64,000 nt of DNA from Domibacillus sp. PGB-M46 (lineage in GTDB: Bacteria > Bacillota > Bacilli > Bacillales > Domibacillaceae): the NCBI RefSeq assembly GCF_022668875.1, contig NZ_JAKGCR010000005.1, forward strand, positions 1 through 64,000, written 5' to 3'. The notes below the pieces were generated by a model. It made no database searches, was not told where the DNA came from, and worked only from the letters and a program-made list of their open reading frames with translations. This document shows positions 1 through 10,081 of this stretch, one piece after another. The position numbers and the translations under genes were made by a program. Within the stretch, counting starts at the first letter, position 1, and every line of letters starts with the position of its first letter.

Positions 1-77
1 GAGGCTGAAGAGGCGCCCCTGCTAAGGGTGTAGGTCGGGTAACCGGCGCGAGGGTTCAAATCCCTCCTTCTCCGCCA
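1..77 (+). tRNA. tRNA-Ser (GCU), 5' end outside the window
   Basis: The 3' part of a class II tRNA. The anticodon stem is at 14-18/26-30 with a seven-base loop carrying GCT at 21-23, followed by a long variable arm, the GGTTCAAATCC T-arm and an encoded CCA end at 75-77. The long variable arm and the GCT anticodon identify tRNA-Ser reading AGC/AGU. The acceptor 5' strand and most of the D-arm lie upstream of the window. Confidence 0.95.
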
Positions 78-80
78 TAT

Positions 81-152
81 GGCCCCTTGGTCAAGCGGTT
101 AAGACACCGCCCTTTCACGGCGGTAACACGGGTTCGAATCCCGTAGGGGTCA
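81..152 (+). tRNA. tRNA-Glu (UUC)
   Basis: Complete cloverleaf beginning three bases after tRNA-Ser, so both belong to one tRNA transcript. The acceptor stem pairs GGCCCCT with AGGGGTC. The anticodon stem is CCGCC/GGCGG around a loop with TTC at 114-116, and the T-arm is GGTTCGAATCC. The 3' CCA is not fully encoded. An intrinsic terminator follows at once. Confidence 0.96.
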
Positions 153-162
153 TTTAAAAGCG

Positions 163-203
163 AAAAGCACCCGGAAGTTATTTTAACTTCCGGGTGCTTT
201 TTT
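163..203 (+). terminator. Intrinsic terminator of the tRNA cluster
   Basis: A perfect stem of about 18 bp (163-180 with 184-201) with a three-base loop, whose descending arm runs into a T-tract. It begins 11 bases after tRNA-Glu and marks the end of the tRNA operon. Confidence 0.92.
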
Positions 204-233
204 ATTTGCAAAATTTTAGCATAAGGATTCGTG

Positions 234-251
234 TTATTTTTTAAAAAATAA
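234..251. repeat. AT-rich perfect palindrome between the tRNA cluster and glgB
   Basis: An 18-bp uninterrupted palindrome, TTATTTTTT followed by AAAAAATAA, in the AT-rich leader of the glycogen operon. It has no GC content to form a strong terminator. It may be only compositional, or a weak protein-binding or DNA-bending site. No convincing promoter for glgB was identified in 204-385. Confidence 0.3.
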
Positions 252-398
252 GGGAAGATAATAAATAAATATGCAAATAAAGAAGGGAAATCTGTTTTTT
301 TAAAGAATACTAAACAATAATTCAATTATAAATACGGAGTTATCCGCATTTTCCTCTTTTCACTTCACCAAGAATACATAAAATAAAGGGTGTGGACC

Positions 399-2273
399 AT
401 GTCATCAGAAACATTTTATCCAAGCGATTTTGACCTCCATTTATTCCATGAGGGAAATCTTTTCAAAGCTTACAAACTATTTGGAGCGCACGTCCAAAAC
501 GAAAAAACCTGCTTCGTTTTATGGGCTCCCAATGCAAGAAAGGTTCGAGTAATTGGTGATTTTAACAGCTGGGATGGACTAGGGTATGAAATGCATCAGG
601 TATCTGCTGAGGGAGTATGGTTTTTAGAAGTTCCACGTAATTTGGAAGGATCATTGTACAAGTATGAAATTGTTGCACAAAGCGGCAGAGTTATGCATAA
701 AACCGATCCATTTGCTTTTATGACAGAACTTCGTCCAAATACAGCCGGCGTAGTGAAAACGCTTGATCATTATCAATGGCGTGACGAAGAATGGCTGCGC
801 AGCTTGGAATCATCCTCTGTTTATGAGGAGCCACTGGCTATTTATGAAATGCATTTAGGTACGTGGAAAAGAAAAGGAAAAGGTGAAAATGACCTTTACA
901 CATATAGAGAGTTGGCTGATATGCTGATTCCACATGTGAAGGAACAGGGATTTACTCATATTGAGGTTATGCCGATAACAGAGCATCCTTTTGATCGCTC
1001 ATGGGGCTATCAAAGTACAGGTTATTTTGCAACTACACGGCGTTATGGAGAGCCGAAAGATTTTATGTACTTTGTTGATGAATGCCATCGTGCGGGGCTT
1101 GGAGTTATTTTAGACTGGGTGCCTGGTCACTTTTGCAAAGATGCTCATGGCCTGCATAATTTTGACGGAAATTTCAGTTATGAATATGAAAACAGCTGGG
1201 ATCGTGAAAACTATGTATGGGGAACAGCCAATTTCGATTTAAGTAAAACAGAAGTACATAGCTTTTTAATTTCAAATGCTCTTTTTTGGATGGAGTATTA
1301 CCACATCGACGGATTTCGTGTCGATGCAGTATCAAATATATTTTACTGGCCTAACCGTGACGGATTAGAAGCAAACCCACACGGCGTCGCATTTTTGCAA
1401 AAATTAAATAAAGCCGTTTTTTCATTTAAGCCACAAGCGCTTATGATTGCAGAAGATTCAAGTGACTGGCCGCAAGTAACCGCTCCCGTACATCAAGGCG
1501 GCATTGGTTTTAATTACAAGTGGAATATGGGCTGGATGAATGATGTGCTTGAATATATGGAAACACACTGGAACGAGCGCTCTCAAAAACATCACTTGAT
1601 GACTTTTTCCCTGATGTACGCCTACTCGGAAAATTATATTTTGCCTTTTTCACACGATGAAGTCGTTCATGGGAAGAAGTCCTTGCTTGATAAAATGCCG
1701 GGTGACTACTGGCAAAAGTTCGCACAACTGCGTTTATTGCTGATGTTTATGATGGCTCATCCGGGCAAAAAGCTGCTGTTTATGGGAACCGAGCTTGCTC
1801 CTTTTTCTGAGTGGAAGGATCTGGAGGAAGTGGATTGGCATTTAACCGATTACGACATGCATCAGAGTTTCAACCGTTATTTCACAGAACTGCTGCACTG
1901 CTATCAAGCAGAACCTGCATTGTTTGAACGTGATCACAGTCCGGAAGGCTTTGAGTGGATTGATGTTCACAATCACCAACAAAGCATTTTGTCTTTTATA
2001 CGAAAAGACAAAGAGGGAAATCCGATCGTCATCGTGTGTAATTTTGGTGAATACGGGTACAGTGATTATAAAGTAGGTGTTCCGGAAGCAGGGCAGTATG
2101 AAGAAGTATTAAATAGTGACCGCGCATTGTATGGAGGGTCAAATCAGGTAAATAACGGTTCTATCGAAACGGTATCAGACACGTTTCATGGACAGCCTGC
2201 TTTTGTAGAAATAAATATACCGCCATTTGGGGCAGTTTATCTGCGCCGCGTAGACGAAAAAGGGAGGAACTAA
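399..2273 (+). CDS. glgB: 1,4-alpha-glucan branching enzyme GlgB
   Basis: Cleaves alpha-1,4 glucan chains and re-attaches them through alpha-1,6 bonds during glycogen synthesis. It is a 624-residue GH13 enzyme: an N-terminal CBM48 beta-sandwich, then the (beta/alpha)8 barrel, then an all-beta C domain. Catalytic residues are visible: nucleophile Asp309 in GFRVDAV, acid Glu352 in IAEDSSDW, and Asp420 in [13 protein letters not shown] nine bases upstream is in frame, but AAAGGG at 385-390 is correctly spaced for ATG 399, so that start is preferred. First gene of the glgBCDAP operon, with glgC beginning one base after its stop. No promoter is obvious. B. subtilis drives this operon from a sporulation SigE promoter; no clear match is visible here. 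Confidence 0.96.
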   Translation: MSSETFYPSDFDLHLFHEGNLFKAYKLFGAHVQNEKTCFVLWAPNARKVRVIGDFNSWDGLGYEMHQVSAEGVWFLEVPRNLEGSLYKYEIVAQSGRVMHKTDPFAFMTELRPNTAGVVKTLDHYQWRDEEWLRSLESSSVYEEPLAIYEMHLGTWKRKGKGENDLYTYRELADMLIPHVKEQGFTHIEVMPITEHPFDRSWGYQSTGYFATTRRYGEPKDFMYFVDECHRAGLGVILDWVPGHFCKDAHGLHNFDGNFSYEYENSWDRENYVWGTANFDLSKTEVHSFLISNALFWMEYYHIDGFRVDAVSNIFYWPNRDGLEANPHGVAFLQKLNKAVFSFKPQALMIAEDSSDWPQVTAPVHQGGIGFNYKWNMGWMNDVLEYMETHWNERSQKHHLMTFSLMYAYSENYILPFSHDEVVHGKKSLLDKMPGDYWQKFAQLRLLLMFMMAHPGKKLLFMGTELAPFSEWKDLEEVDWHLTDYDMHQSFNRYFTELLHCYQAEPALFERDHSPEGFEWIDVHNHQQSILSFIRKDKEGNPIVIVCNFGEYGYSDYKVGVPEAGQYEEVLNSDRALYGGSNQVNNGSIETVSDTFHGQPAFVEINIPPFGAVYLRRVDEKGRN

Positions 2274-2274
2274 C

Positions 2275-3438
2275 ATGGCAAAACAAAAATGTGTAGCAAT
2301 GCTTCTGGCTGGAGGAAAAGGAAGCCGTTTAAAAGAACTGACGGAGAACCTTGCAAAACCAGCAGTGCCATTCGGCGGAAAATATCGGATCATTGATTTT
2401 CCGCTTTCCAATTGTGCCAATTCAGGAATTCATACAGTCGGTGTACTTACACAATATCAGCCGCTTGTCTTAAATTCATACATTGGAATTGGAAGTGCCT
2501 GGGATCTTGACCGTAAAAACGGCGGGGTAACCGTTCTTCCCCCTTATAGTGAGTCGTCTGAAGTAAAATGGTATTCCGGAACAGCAAGTGCGATTTATCA
2601 AAATTTAAACTATATCAAGCAATATGATCCGGAATATGTCCTGATTTTATCCGGTGACCATATTTATAAAATGAATTACGATACAATGCTTGATTACCAT
2701 ATCGAAAAACAAGCAGACGTAACCATCTCTGTTATTGAAGTGCCATGGGAGGAAGCAAGCCGTTTTGGCATTATGAATACAGATGCGGACTTCAATGTAA
2801 CCCGTTTTGATGAAAAGCCTGAAAAACCGGAAAGCAACTTGGCTTCAATGGGCATATATATTTTTAAATGGTCTGTTCTCCAAAGATATTTGGAAATGGA
2901 CGAAAGCAATCCTGACTCATCCAATGACTTTGGAAAAGACGTTATCCCTGCTATGCTGGCAGATAATTTAAAGCTGATTGCTTATCCATTTAAAGGCTAC
3001 TGGAAAGACGTCGGCACAGTAAAAAGCTTATGGGAAGCCAATATGGATCTGCTTGACGAAAAGCAGGATCTAAACTTATTTGAATACTCTTGGCGCATTT
3101 ATTCCGTGAATCCGAATCAGCCGCCACAAATTATCGGCTCAAAGGCGAAAGTTCAGCATTCGCTTGTAAATGAAGGCTGCATTATTGACGGGGTGATCGA
3201 GCAGTCAGTCATGTTCCAGGGGGTAGAAGTGGAAGAAGAGGCTGTACTCAAAGAGTGTGTAGTTATGCCAAATGCCCGTATCGGACGCGGTTCCTATATT
3301 GAGCGCGCGATCGTGATGGGCGATCTTGAAATACCAGAAAATACAGTTATTCGAAACGACTCCAATGATATTTTGCTGGTGACGGAACAATTCTTAATGG
3401 AGCACACTGAACAACAATCGAAAGTGGAGGAAGCCTAA
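2275..3438 (+). CDS. glgC: Glucose-1-phosphate adenylyltransferase catalytic subunit GlgC
   Basis: Makes ADP-glucose from glucose-1-phosphate and ATP, the committed step of bacterial glycogen synthesis. It has 387 residues, with the nucleotidyltransferase signature AGGKGSRL at 12-19, followed by [15 protein letters not shown], a sugar-phosphate loop [10 protein letters not shown], and a C-terminal left-handed beta-helix of hexapeptide repeats (about 290-370). The full catalytic motif set separates it from the degenerate GlgD encoded next. Its ribosome site AGGGAGG lies inside the end of glgB, and its stop shares one base with the glgD start, which suggests translational coupling of the two subunits. 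Confidence 0.96.
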   Translation: MAKQKCVAMLLAGGKGSRLKELTENLAKPAVPFGGKYRIIDFPLSNCANSGIHTVGVLTQYQPLVLNSYIGIGSAWDLDRKNGGVTVLPPYSESSEVKWYSGTASAIYQNLNYIKQYDPEYVLILSGDHIYKMNYDTMLDYHIEKQADVTISVIEVPWEEASRFGIMNTDADFNVTRFDEKPEKPESNLASMGIYIFKWSVLQRYLEMDESNPDSSNDFGKDVIPAMLADNLKLIAYPFKGYWKDVGTVKSLWEANMDLLDEKQDLNLFEYSWRIYSVNPNQPPQIIGSKAKVQHSLVNEGCIIDGVIEQSVMFQGVEVEEEAVLKECVVMPNARIGRGSYIERAIVMGDLEIPENTVIRNDSNDILLVTEQFLMEHTEQQSKVEEA

Positions 3439-4448
3439 TGAAAAAATCGATGCTTGGTGTTATTGATGCAACTATGCTTCCAGGGGAAATGGGCGATCTT
3501 GCCCTTTACCGCTCCCCCGCGGCAATCCCTTTCGCGGGCCGGTACCGGCTTATTGATTTTGTGCTCTCCAATATGGTTAATTCAGGAGTACAGAGTGTGG
3601 CAATTTTTCCGAGATCTCCTTACCGCTCGTTAATGGACCACTTAGGTTCAGGGAAAGATTGGGATTTGAATCGTAAGCGCGATGGCTTGTTTTTCTTTCC
3701 TTCACCAACAAAAGAAGGGCAGCTCGACCGTATGTCGGAGCACCTTGACTACTTCCACCGCAGTGATCAAAAGTATGTGATCGTTTCAAACTGCACGACA
3801 GTAGCCAATATGGATTTTGCTCCTGTGTTGGACCGGTTTATAAAGCAAAACTGTGATGTTTTGGAAGTTACCCATAAAGGTGAATCAACTTATATTTATC
3901 TTCTCTCGTTAGAGCTCTTGCTTGACTTAATTGACCAGCGTAATGAAACAGGATATGAATCTGTACGGGCAGCAGTTGAAGATGCATCTTCTTCGTTAAT
4001 AAAATGCCAATACGAATTTGAAGGCTTCCTACAACGGATCAAGACAGTGGACGATTACTACCAAACAAGCATGCAGCTTCTTGAAAAAGACAAGTGGAGC
4101 GAGCTGTTTAATGAATTTCAGCCTATTTATACAAAAGTAAAAGACGAGCCGCCAACCAATTATCTCGCAGGCTCACACGTTACGAACGCCATGATTGCCA
4201 ACGGCTGCATCATCAGCGGGGAAGTTAATCATAGTATCGTTTTTCGTGGCGTAGCCATCGGCAAAAATTCGACGATTAAAGACAGCATCGTTATGCAAAA
4301 AAGTAAGATAGGCGAAAATTGCGTGCTGGAGCACGTCATTATTGATAAAGATGTATCAGTACAAGATGGGGCTATTTTGCGCGGAACGCCGGAAAAGCCG
4401 CTTGTCATTAAAAAAGGATCTGTTGAAAGTGCGGTGACCAGTTCGTGA
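3438..4448 (+). CDS. glgD: Glucose-1-phosphate adenylyltransferase regulatory subunit GlgD
   Basis: A GlgC paralogue of 336 residues. In Bacillaceae GlgD associates with GlgC and raises its activity, while having little activity alone. The N-terminal G-rich loop of GlgC is replaced by [20 protein letters not shown], so the normal AGGKG nucleotide-binding signature is missing, although [16 protein letters not shown] is kept. A hexapeptide-repeat C-terminal domain follows from about residue 245. The start overlaps the glgC stop by one base (TAATG), and the end overlaps glgA by four bases. The lost signature supports a regulatory rather than catalytic role. Confidence 0.93.
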   Translation: MKKSMLGVIDATMLPGEMGDLALYRSPAAIPFAGRYRLIDFVLSNMVNSGVQSVAIFPRSPYRSLMDHLGSGKDWDLNRKRDGLFFFPSPTKEGQLDRMSEHLDYFHRSDQKYVIVSNCTTVANMDFAPVLDRFIKQNCDVLEVTHKGESTYIYLLSLELLLDLIDQRNETGYESVRAAVEDASSSLIKCQYEFEGFLQRIKTVDDYYQTSMQLLEKDKWSELFNEFQPIYTKVKDEPPTNYLAGSHVTNAMIANGCIISGEVNHSIVFRGVAIGKNSTIKDSIVMQKSKIGENCVLEHVIIDKDVSVQDGAILRGTPEKPLVIKKGSVESAVTSS

Positions 4449-5896
4449 AGGTTTTATTTGCTGTTTCAGAATGTGTACCATTTATCAAATCAGGGGGCCT
4501 CGCCGATGTGGCAGGGGCCCTTCCCAAAGAATTAGCCAGTATGGGAGTGGATGTGCGGGTAATCATGCCGAAATACGGCACGATTCCTCAAAAATATCAA
4601 CAGGAAATGAAACAAGTCGCTGTTTTTACTGTGCCGGTTGGATGGAGAAATCAGTATTGCGGCATTTTTGAATTGAAGCAGGATGGCGTTACTTACTACT
4701 TCATAGATAATCTTTACTATTTCCAAAGGGACAGCTTGTACGGCCATTATGACGACGGAGAGCGTTTTTCTTATTTTACAAGAGCGATTTTGGATTCTTT
4801 AAGTCATTTGGACTTTTTCCCAAATATCCTTCACTGTCATGATTGGCACACAGCCATGATTCCATTTATGCTCAAAGTTGAGCATCAGCACCGGCCGGGA
4901 TATGAAAAAATACGGACCGTGTTCACCATTCATAATTTAATGTTCCAGGGAATTTTCCCTCCTGAAGCTGTAACCGATTTATTAAACTTACATAGCCAGC
5001 ATTATCAAACGGGCCAGCTTGAGTTTAATGGCAATACAAACTTTATGAAAGGCGCACTTGTCGCTGCCGATGCGATTACGACTGTGAGCCCGACATATCG
5101 AAATGAAATTTTAAATTCATATTTTGGAGAGCGGCTTGAAGGCGTTCTGCAGGAACGTCAGGGTGATTTAAAAGGTATTTTAAATGGGATAGATTACTCC
5201 ATATATAATCCAGAAACCAATGAGATGATTGAACCCTACAGTGTTGAAAATATGGCTGGGAAAGCGGAGAACAAGCGCCGGATTCAAGAGTTTTTCCATC
5301 TGCCTGTTCGTGAGGATGTTCCGGTTATCGGTCTTATATCCCGCTTAACAGAGCAAAAGGGACTGTCACTCATTCAACATGTTTTTCATGAAATCATGCA
5401 GGAAGATGTGCAATTTATCCTTCTTGGCAGCGGTGAAGCCCAGTTTGAAAACTTTTTCCGTGAAATGGAATGGGTGTATCCGGAAAAAGTCCGCTCCTAT
5501 ATTGGATTTAATGAGGAGCTGGCCCATCGTATTTACGCAGGCTCTGATTTATTTTTAATGCCTTCCCAGTTTGAACCTTGCGGTCTTGGCCAGTTAATTG
5601 CCATGAAGTATGGTTCGCTGCCTATTGTTCGAGAAACAGGGGGGTTAAATGATACTGTTCATTCATACAATGAAGAAACCGGAGCAGGGAACGGATTTTC
5701 ATTCAGTAATTTTAATGCCCATGATATGCTGCATACCGTGAGCAGGGCGCTGCATTTTTATCATGAAGAGCCTGAAGTATGGGCGAAAATTGTCGAGCAT
5801 GCTATGCAGGCGGATTACAGCTGGTCGCAATCTGCTAAGGAATATATGAAGCTCTATGAGGATGTATCCAACAGGAGGGAAAGTCATGTTTTCTGA
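4445..5896 (+). CDS. glgA: Glycogen synthase GlgA (ADP-glucose)
   Basis: Extends alpha-1,4 glucan chains from ADP-glucose. It is a 483-residue GT5 glycosyltransferase with two Rossmann domains. The ADP-glucose-binding motif KSGGL sits at residues 15-19, DWHTAMIP and TIHNLMFQG lie in the N domain, and the C domain carries [11 protein letters not shown] and the catalytic-site motif [15 protein letters not shown]. It starts with GTG inside a GTGA overlap with the glgD stop. The last 11 bases overlap glgP. The tight coupling implies co-translation of synthesis and degradation enzymes. Confidence 0.95.
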   Translation: MKVLFAVSECVPFIKSGGLADVAGALPKELASMGVDVRVIMPKYGTIPQKYQQEMKQVAVFTVPVGWRNQYCGIFELKQDGVTYYFIDNLYYFQRDSLYGHYDDGERFSYFTRAILDSLSHLDFFPNILHCHDWHTAMIPFMLKVEHQHRPGYEKIRTVFTIHNLMFQGIFPPEAVTDLLNLHSQHYQTGQLEFNGNTNFMKGALVAADAITTVSPTYRNEILNSYFGERLEGVLQERQGDLKGILNGIDYSIYNPETNEMIEPYSVENMAGKAENKRRIQEFFHLPVREDVPVIGLISRLTEQKGLSLIQHVFHEIMQEDVQFILLGSGEAQFENFFREMEWVYPEKVRSYIGFNEELAHRIYAGSDLFLMPSQFEPCGLGQLIAMKYGSLPIVRETGGLNDTVHSYNEETGAGNGFSFSNFNAHDMLHTVSRALHFYHEEPEVWAKIVEHAMQADYSWSQSAKEYMKLYEDVSNRRESHVF

Positions 5897-8267
5897 TAAA
5901 CAAGCATTTCAGGACTCGTTTAAAAAACGTTTGGAACAGTCCTATAGCATCAGCTTTCAAGATTCTACACGTTCCCAGCAGTTTGTTACGCTCAGCAGCA
6001 TGGTTCGCGAATACATCAGCAGCGAGTGGATTGAAACAAATGAACGCTATCGAAAAAGCAACAAGCAGGTGTACTACTTGTCCATAGAATTTTTGCTCGG
6101 ACGCCTGCTTGGACAAAATTTAATTAATCTTGGGTTACATGAAAAACTGGATTCGTGGCTGTCAGATTTAAATATTCCGCTTCATGAGCTGGAGGAGATT
6201 GAGCCGGACGCTGCGCTTGGCAACGGAGGCTTAGGCCGCCTTGCTGCCTGCTTCCTGGACTCACTGGCTTCCTTGAATTTACCGGGACATGGATGCGGTA
6301 TTCGGTACAAACACGGGTTGTTTGAACAAAAAATGGTCGACGGCTTTCAAATGGAGCTGCCGGAAAACTGGCTGCGTTACGGTTATGTATGGGAGATACG
6401 AAAGTCTGATTTATCAGTCGATGTCCCGTTTTGGGGCAGTGTCGATGTGATCGAGCGCGACGGTGCAATGAAGTTTCGTCATGTAGATGCAGAATATGTA
6501 CGAGCTGTCCCACATGATATGCCTGTTGTAGGCTATGGCGGAGAAACCATTAATACATTGCGATTATGGAGCGCAGAAATGTCTACCATGACACCGATGC
6601 ATGATGTGCTCAAGTACAAACGGGAAACAGAAGCCATTTCTGAGTTTCTATATCCTGATGATTCCAATGATGAAGGAAAGATTTTGCGCTTAAAGCAGCA
6701 ATACTTTCTAGTATCTGCGAGCATCCGTTCTATTTTACGCCGCTTTCTCAGCACTGGCGGGGAATTAAAGGAGCTTCATGAACATGTAGCGATCCATATC
6801 AATGACACTCATCCGGTATTAGCTATACCAGAATTGATGCGTCTTTTGCTTGATGAGTATCAGCTTTCGTGGGAAGAAGCATGGCATATTACAGAAAAAA
6901 CATTTGCTTATACGAATCATACTACTTTGTCGGAAGCGCTGGAACGCTGGCCGATTCGTTTATTTAAACCGCTCCTGCCGCGTATTTTCATGATTGTGGA
7001 AGAAATTAATGAACGCTTTTGCAGAAGTTTGTGGGAAAAATATCCGGGTGATTGGTCAAGGATTGAAAAAATGGCCGTTATCGCTAACGGGGAAGTTCGC
7101 ATGGCTCATTTAGCCATTGCCGGCAGTCATAGTGTGAACGGAGTAGCACGCCTTCATACGGAAATCTTAAAAAATCGTGAAATGAACGATTTTTATCAGT
7201 TTTATCCGAAGAAGTTTAATAACAAAACCAATGGCATTACCCACCGCCGCTGGCTGTTAAAAGCAAATCCAGAGCTTACATCCCTGTTAACAGAGACGAT
7301 TGGCGACGGTTTTCACAAAAATGCGGCAGAGCTCTCTAAGCTCGCACCTTATGCTGACGATGCAGCATTTCAGGAAAAGCTGTGGGATGTAAAAATGAAG
7401 CGGAAAGAAATATTAGCTAAGCGTATTTTTGATCAAAACGGCATTCAGGTCGATCCGTCTTCGATTTTTGATGTGCAGGTTAAACGTCTTCATGCTTATA
7501 AGCGGCAGCTGTTAAATGTGCTTCATATCCTCTCTCTTTATAACCGGGTAAAAGCAGATTCTTCTTACCAGATTCCACCGCGCACTTTTGTATTTGGAGC
7601 AAAAGCATCACCGGGCTATTTTTATGCGAAACGAATCATTAAACTGATTCATTCGGTAGCGGACCTGGTGAATAATGACCCGGCCACAAAAGGGCTGCTT
7701 ACTGTCGTGTTTATGGAAAATTACCGCGTGTCCCTGGCGGAAGATATCATTCCAGCAGCAGATCTTAGTGAACAAATCTCTACTGCAAGCAAGGAAGCAT
7801 CCGGTACTGGAAATATGAAATTTATGATGAACGGAGCCATTACCATCGGCACGCTTGATGGAGCGAATGTAGAAATTTTAGAACAAACAGGTCCTGAAAA
7901 TATTCTTATCTTCGGTTTAAAAGCAGAAGAAGTGATGGCGTATGATAGAGAAGGCGGTTACCGTTCGATGGATTACTATCACCATAATCCGCTCATTCGC
8001 CGTACGCTTGACCAGCTTGTGGATGGTACGCTTGATGATAAAGGCTTGTTTAATATCATTTATGATTCTCTTCTTGGAGAGAATGATCAATATTTTGTGC
8101 TGAAAGATTTTGAGTCTTATTGCAAAACCCAGGAAGAAGCAGGCCGGATTTATACAAACGATCCGGAACGCTGGCGTAAAATGATGGTTCACAATATTAG
8201 CGGCTCCGGCGTTTTTTCCAGCGACCGTACGATTCAGGAATACGCAAAAGGCATTTGGCATATTTAA
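5886..8267 (+). CDS. glgP: Glycogen phosphorylase GlgP
   Basis: Releases glucose-1-phosphate from glycogen ends by phosphorolysis. It is a GT35 enzyme of 793 residues from ATG 5886, which follows AGGAGGG at the right distance; an upstream in-frame ATG lies deep inside glgA and is not supported. The pyridoxal phosphate lysine is Lys645 in [28 protein letters not shown] and [15 protein letters not shown] are further family signatures. Last gene of the operon; a strong hairpin follows three bases after the stop. Confidence 0.95.
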   Translation: MFSDKQAFQDSFKKRLEQSYSISFQDSTRSQQFVTLSSMVREYISSEWIETNERYRKSNKQVYYLSIEFLLGRLLGQNLINLGLHEKLDSWLSDLNIPLHELEEIEPDAALGNGGLGRLAACFLDSLASLNLPGHGCGIRYKHGLFEQKMVDGFQMELPENWLRYGYVWEIRKSDLSVDVPFWGSVDVIERDGAMKFRHVDAEYVRAVPHDMPVVGYGGETINTLRLWSAEMSTMTPMHDVLKYKRETEAISEFLYPDDSNDEGKILRLKQQYFLVSASIRSILRRFLSTGGELKELHEHVAIHINDTHPVLAIPELMRLLLDEYQLSWEEAWHITEKTFAYTNHTTLSEALERWPIRLFKPLLPRIFMIVEEINERFCRSLWEKYPGDWSRIEKMAVIANGEVRMAHLAIAGSHSVNGVARLHTEILKNREMNDFYQFYPKKFNNKTNGITHRRWLLKANPELTSLLTETIGDGFHKNAAELSKLAPYADDAAFQEKLWDVKMKRKEILAKRIFDQNGIQVDPSSIFDVQVKRLHAYKRQLLNVLHILSLYNRVKADSSYQIPPRTFVFGAKASPGYFYAKRIIKLIHSVADLVNNDPATKGLLTVVFMENYRVSLAEDIIPAADLSEQISTASKEASGTGNMKFMMNGAITIGTLDGANVEILEQTGPENILIFGLKAEEVMAYDREGGYRSMDYYHHNPLIRRTLDQLVDGTLDDKGLFNIIYDSLLGENDQYFVLKDFESYCKTQEEAGRIYTNDPERWRKMMVHNISGSGVFSSDRTIQEYAKGIWHI

Positions 8268-8270
8268 AAA

Positions 8271-8300
8271 AATCCAGCGACGTTACGTCGCTGGATTTTC
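8271..8300. terminator. Bidirectional terminator between glgP and yteA
   Basis: A 12-bp perfect stem (8271-8282 with 8286-8297) with a three-base loop, preceded by A-rich and followed by T-rich sequence. It terminates glgP on the plus strand and overlaps the last codons of the convergent yteA gene. Confidence 0.88.
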
Positions 8301-8810
8301 ATTGTCTTCATCACGGTCTTCTTTATACAGTTCGTTATAATTCTCTTTGTCTTCTACAAAATCAGCAGGAGTCTCTGAAGTTCCATAACTTGCTGCATCA
8401 CTAAAACTGTCAATGCCGTCATCCGGATGGGAGAGACGGTCTTCCGGCACACGGTCGGTTTCAGGTTCTTGATCTGGTGTGTGATCTACAGAATAAAGGG
8501 TAGTTGGGACTGCCTGAAGACGCTCAAACGGAATTTCCTCACCACTTTCTTTGCAAATGCCGTATGTGCCATCTTCCATTGCCGCAAGAGCAGCCTCGAC
8601 TTTATCCAGCTCATCCCGGCTGTGATCATCAATGGCCATATCCCGCTCCCGTACATACAATTCCGTTCCAGTATCCGCCGGATGATTGTCGTAAGAAGAC
8701 AGCTCTCCTACATCCTCATTATCGTTATCATGCTCCAGCCGGCCGGTCAGCTGCTCCTTTTGACGGAGCAATTCTTGTTTGAGTTCGTTTAACTGTTCTT
8801 GTGTAAGCAT
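8283..8810 (-). CDS. yteA: TraR/DksA-family protein YteA
   Basis: A 175-residue DksA/TraR-like protein with an N-terminal helical hairpin (about 1-75), a short central zinc-finger-like segment (GTYGICKESGEEIPFERL) and a very acidic C-terminal tail of about 65 residues. The canonical finger has four cysteines; only one Cys is present here, so zinc binding is unlikely. ATG 8810 (MLTQEQLNELK) is chosen because it is spaced correctly from GGATGAGG and matches the B. subtilis family N-terminus; an ATG 12 bases upstream has no spacer from the ribosome site. The exact function is not established. It lies between glgP and menA, as yteA lies near men genes in Bacillus. Confidence 0.85.
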   Translation of the reverse strand: MLTQEQLNELKQELLRQKEQLTGRLEHDNDNEDVGELSSYDNHPADTGTELYVRERDMAIDDHSRDELDKVEAALAAMEDGTYGICKESGEEIPFERLQAVPTTLYSVDHTPDQEPETDRVPEDRLSHPDDGIDSFSDAASYGTSETPADFVEDKENYNELYKEDRDEDNENPAT

Positions 8811-8862
8811 AAGTTGCCTCATCCTTTCATCTATATCCTACTCTATAGCCGTTTTGACATAG

Positions 8863-8889
8863 AAAAAAACCCGATTGTTTGATCGGGTT
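8863..8889 (-). terminator. Terminator of menA
   Basis: An 8-bp stem (8868-8875 with 8882-8889) and six-base loop, followed on the minus strand by seven T residues. It overlaps the menA stop codon. Confidence 0.8.
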
Positions 8890-9805
8890 AAAAAAGGTAG
8901 CTGATGCATAAGCCGAAAGCAAGAAGGAAGCCGTAAAACGTATTGGTCTGGGCGGTCGCCTTCATCGCCGGCATCATTTGAAACGGAGGTTCCCCGCCTT
9001 TGCCTTTAAAGCCTTTCACTGCTTTTATGGCTTTTGGGATGCTCAAGTATGAAAGAAACAGCCAAGGGGAACCTGAATCTGTGAATAATAAAACAATCAC
9101 CCACAAGAAAGCGATGAAAAAAGATGCAGCAAGAACGAAAACCGAATGGTCATGGCCAATTAAAATAGCCATTGTTTTTCGGCCGGCTTCACTGTCGCCA
9201 ACACGGTCACGAATATTGTTGGATAAGTTAATGCTGCCAACAAGCAATATAATAGGAAGCGAAAATAAAATCGCTGTTGTAGACAGGAAACCCGTTTGAA
9301 TATAAAACGAAATATAGATAATGATGCCGCCCATAAAAACGCCGGATGCCAATTCGCCAAACGGTGTATAAGCAATCGGAAGGGGGCCGCCTGTGTACAA
9401 GTAGCCGACAGCCATACAAATGATGCCAATTAAGCCGATCCACCATGAAGAAGCGGTACAAATGTATAGACCGAGCAAAAGCGCGATGCCAAAAAAAGCG
9501 AAAGCCATATAAAGAACGGTTTTCGGCTTAACACCGTTGCGTACAATAGCGCCCCCGATACCGATCGATTTTTCTGTATCAAGGCCACGCTTAAAATCAA
9601 AGTATTCGTTAAACATATTTGTTGCTGCCTGAATAAGCAAAGAGGCAATCAACATCGCTAGAAACAACGGAATATGCAGGTCTGTATGGGCCAGAGCCAG
9701 CGCCGTTCCAAGAAAAACAGGAACAAACGCAGCTGTTAACGTGTGAGGCCGCATAAGCTGCCACCATATTTGAAAGCCAGTGTCAGCGGAAGGGGTTTGA
9801 TTCAT
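8888..9805 (-). CDS. menA: 1,4-dihydroxy-2-naphthoate polyprenyltransferase MenA
   Basis: An integral membrane UbiA-family prenyltransferase that attaches the polyprenyl tail to DHNA to give demethylmenaquinone. It has 305 residues and about eight or nine transmembrane helices. The first Asp-rich motif is NMFNEYFDFKRGLD, and the second is in NLSNNIRDRVGDSEAGRKT; both bind magnesium-diphosphate in this family. The start is ATG 9805 behind GGGAGAG; a longer in-frame form has no ribosome site. It diverges from the menF operon, which makes all earlier pathway steps. In B. subtilis menA is unlinked, so this linkage is informative. Its promoter is at 9859-9887. Confidence 0.93.
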   Translation of the reverse strand: MNQTPSADTGFQIWWQLMRPHTLTAAFVPVFLGTALALAHTDLHIPLFLAMLIASLLIQAATNMFNEYFDFKRGLDTEKSIGIGGAIVRNGVKPKTVLYMAFAFFGIALLLGLYICTASSWWIGLIGIICMAVGYLYTGGPLPIAYTPFGELASGVFMGGIIIYISFYIQTGFLSTTAILFSLPIILLVGSINLSNNIRDRVGDSEAGRKTMAILIGHDHSVFVLAASFFIAFLWVIVLLFTDSGSPWLFLSYLSIPKAIKAVKGFKGKGGEPPFQMMPAMKATAQTNTFYGFLLAFGLCISYLF

Positions 9806-9858
9806 TCTTCTTCTCTCCCAATTTTCATTGTGAACAAATAAACAAATGTCCTTCATCA

Positions 9859-9887
9859 AGTGTAGAAAACGGAACCAAAAGTGTCAA
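9859..9887 (-). promoter_or_regulatory. SigA-type promoter of menA
   Basis: On the minus strand TTGACA (9882-9887), a 17-bp spacer, then TACACT (9859-9864). It is consistent with transcription of menA, whose ATG is about 55 bases downstream. Confidence 0.75.
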
Positions 9888-9919
9888 TCCTTTTTCAATA
9901 GGATATTAATCTTGAATGT

Positions 9920-9951
9920 TTTCCGAAAAATCGAACATCGTTTTTCGGAAA
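9920..9951. promoter_or_regulatory. Perfect inverted repeat in the menA-menF divergent region
   Basis: An 11-bp perfect inverted repeat, TTTCCGAAAAA (9920-9930) with its complement at 9941-9951, separated by 10 bases. It lies between the menA -35 box and the menF -10 box. No T-tract follows on either strand, so it does not look like a terminator. Its position suits an operator for one or both promoters; this is inference. Confidence 0.45.
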
Positions 9952-9973
9952 TGAAAATGTAGCACAAGTGGTA

Positions 9974-9979
9974 TATAAT
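9974..9979 (+). promoter_or_regulatory. -10 box of the menF operon promoter
   Basis: A consensus TATAAT about 105 bases upstream of the menF start. The matching -35 region (about 9951-9957) is poor, which may mean an activator is needed or that the promoter is weak. Confidence 0.55.
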
Positions 9980-9997
9980 AAGAAGGAAACATAAAGC

Positions 9998-10075
9998 GCG
10001 GTTTAAAAGCCGCAATGTCTTAGTGCCTTAAGGGGCCAAAGAAGTTTGACCCTGTGTGGTCGGCACAATGGAGGG
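9998..10075 (+). promoter_or_regulatory. Candidate structured leader of the menaquinone operon
   Basis: Two potential hairpins lie between the -10 box and the menF ribosome site. The first pairs GCGG at 9998-10001 with CCGC at 10010-10013. The second is closed by GTGCC (10023-10027) with GGCAC (10062-10066) and contains inner helices 10032-10035/10050-10053 and 10037-10040/10045-10048. An alternative helix GACC (10048-10051) with GGTC (10058-10061) competes with the inner ones. The outer helix ends four bases before GGAGGG (10070-10075). I do not recognise a known riboswitch class. Confidence 0.4.
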
Positions 10076-10081
10076 ATTTCA

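Noticed and set aside
3438-4448. glgD taken as a broken copy of glgC
   Set aside because: The frame is intact and the missing nucleotide motif is normal for the GlgD regulatory subunit.
6124-6513. A 129-codon minus-strand frame in glgP
   Set aside because: Fully antisense to conserved glycogen phosphorylase sequence, with no start signal.
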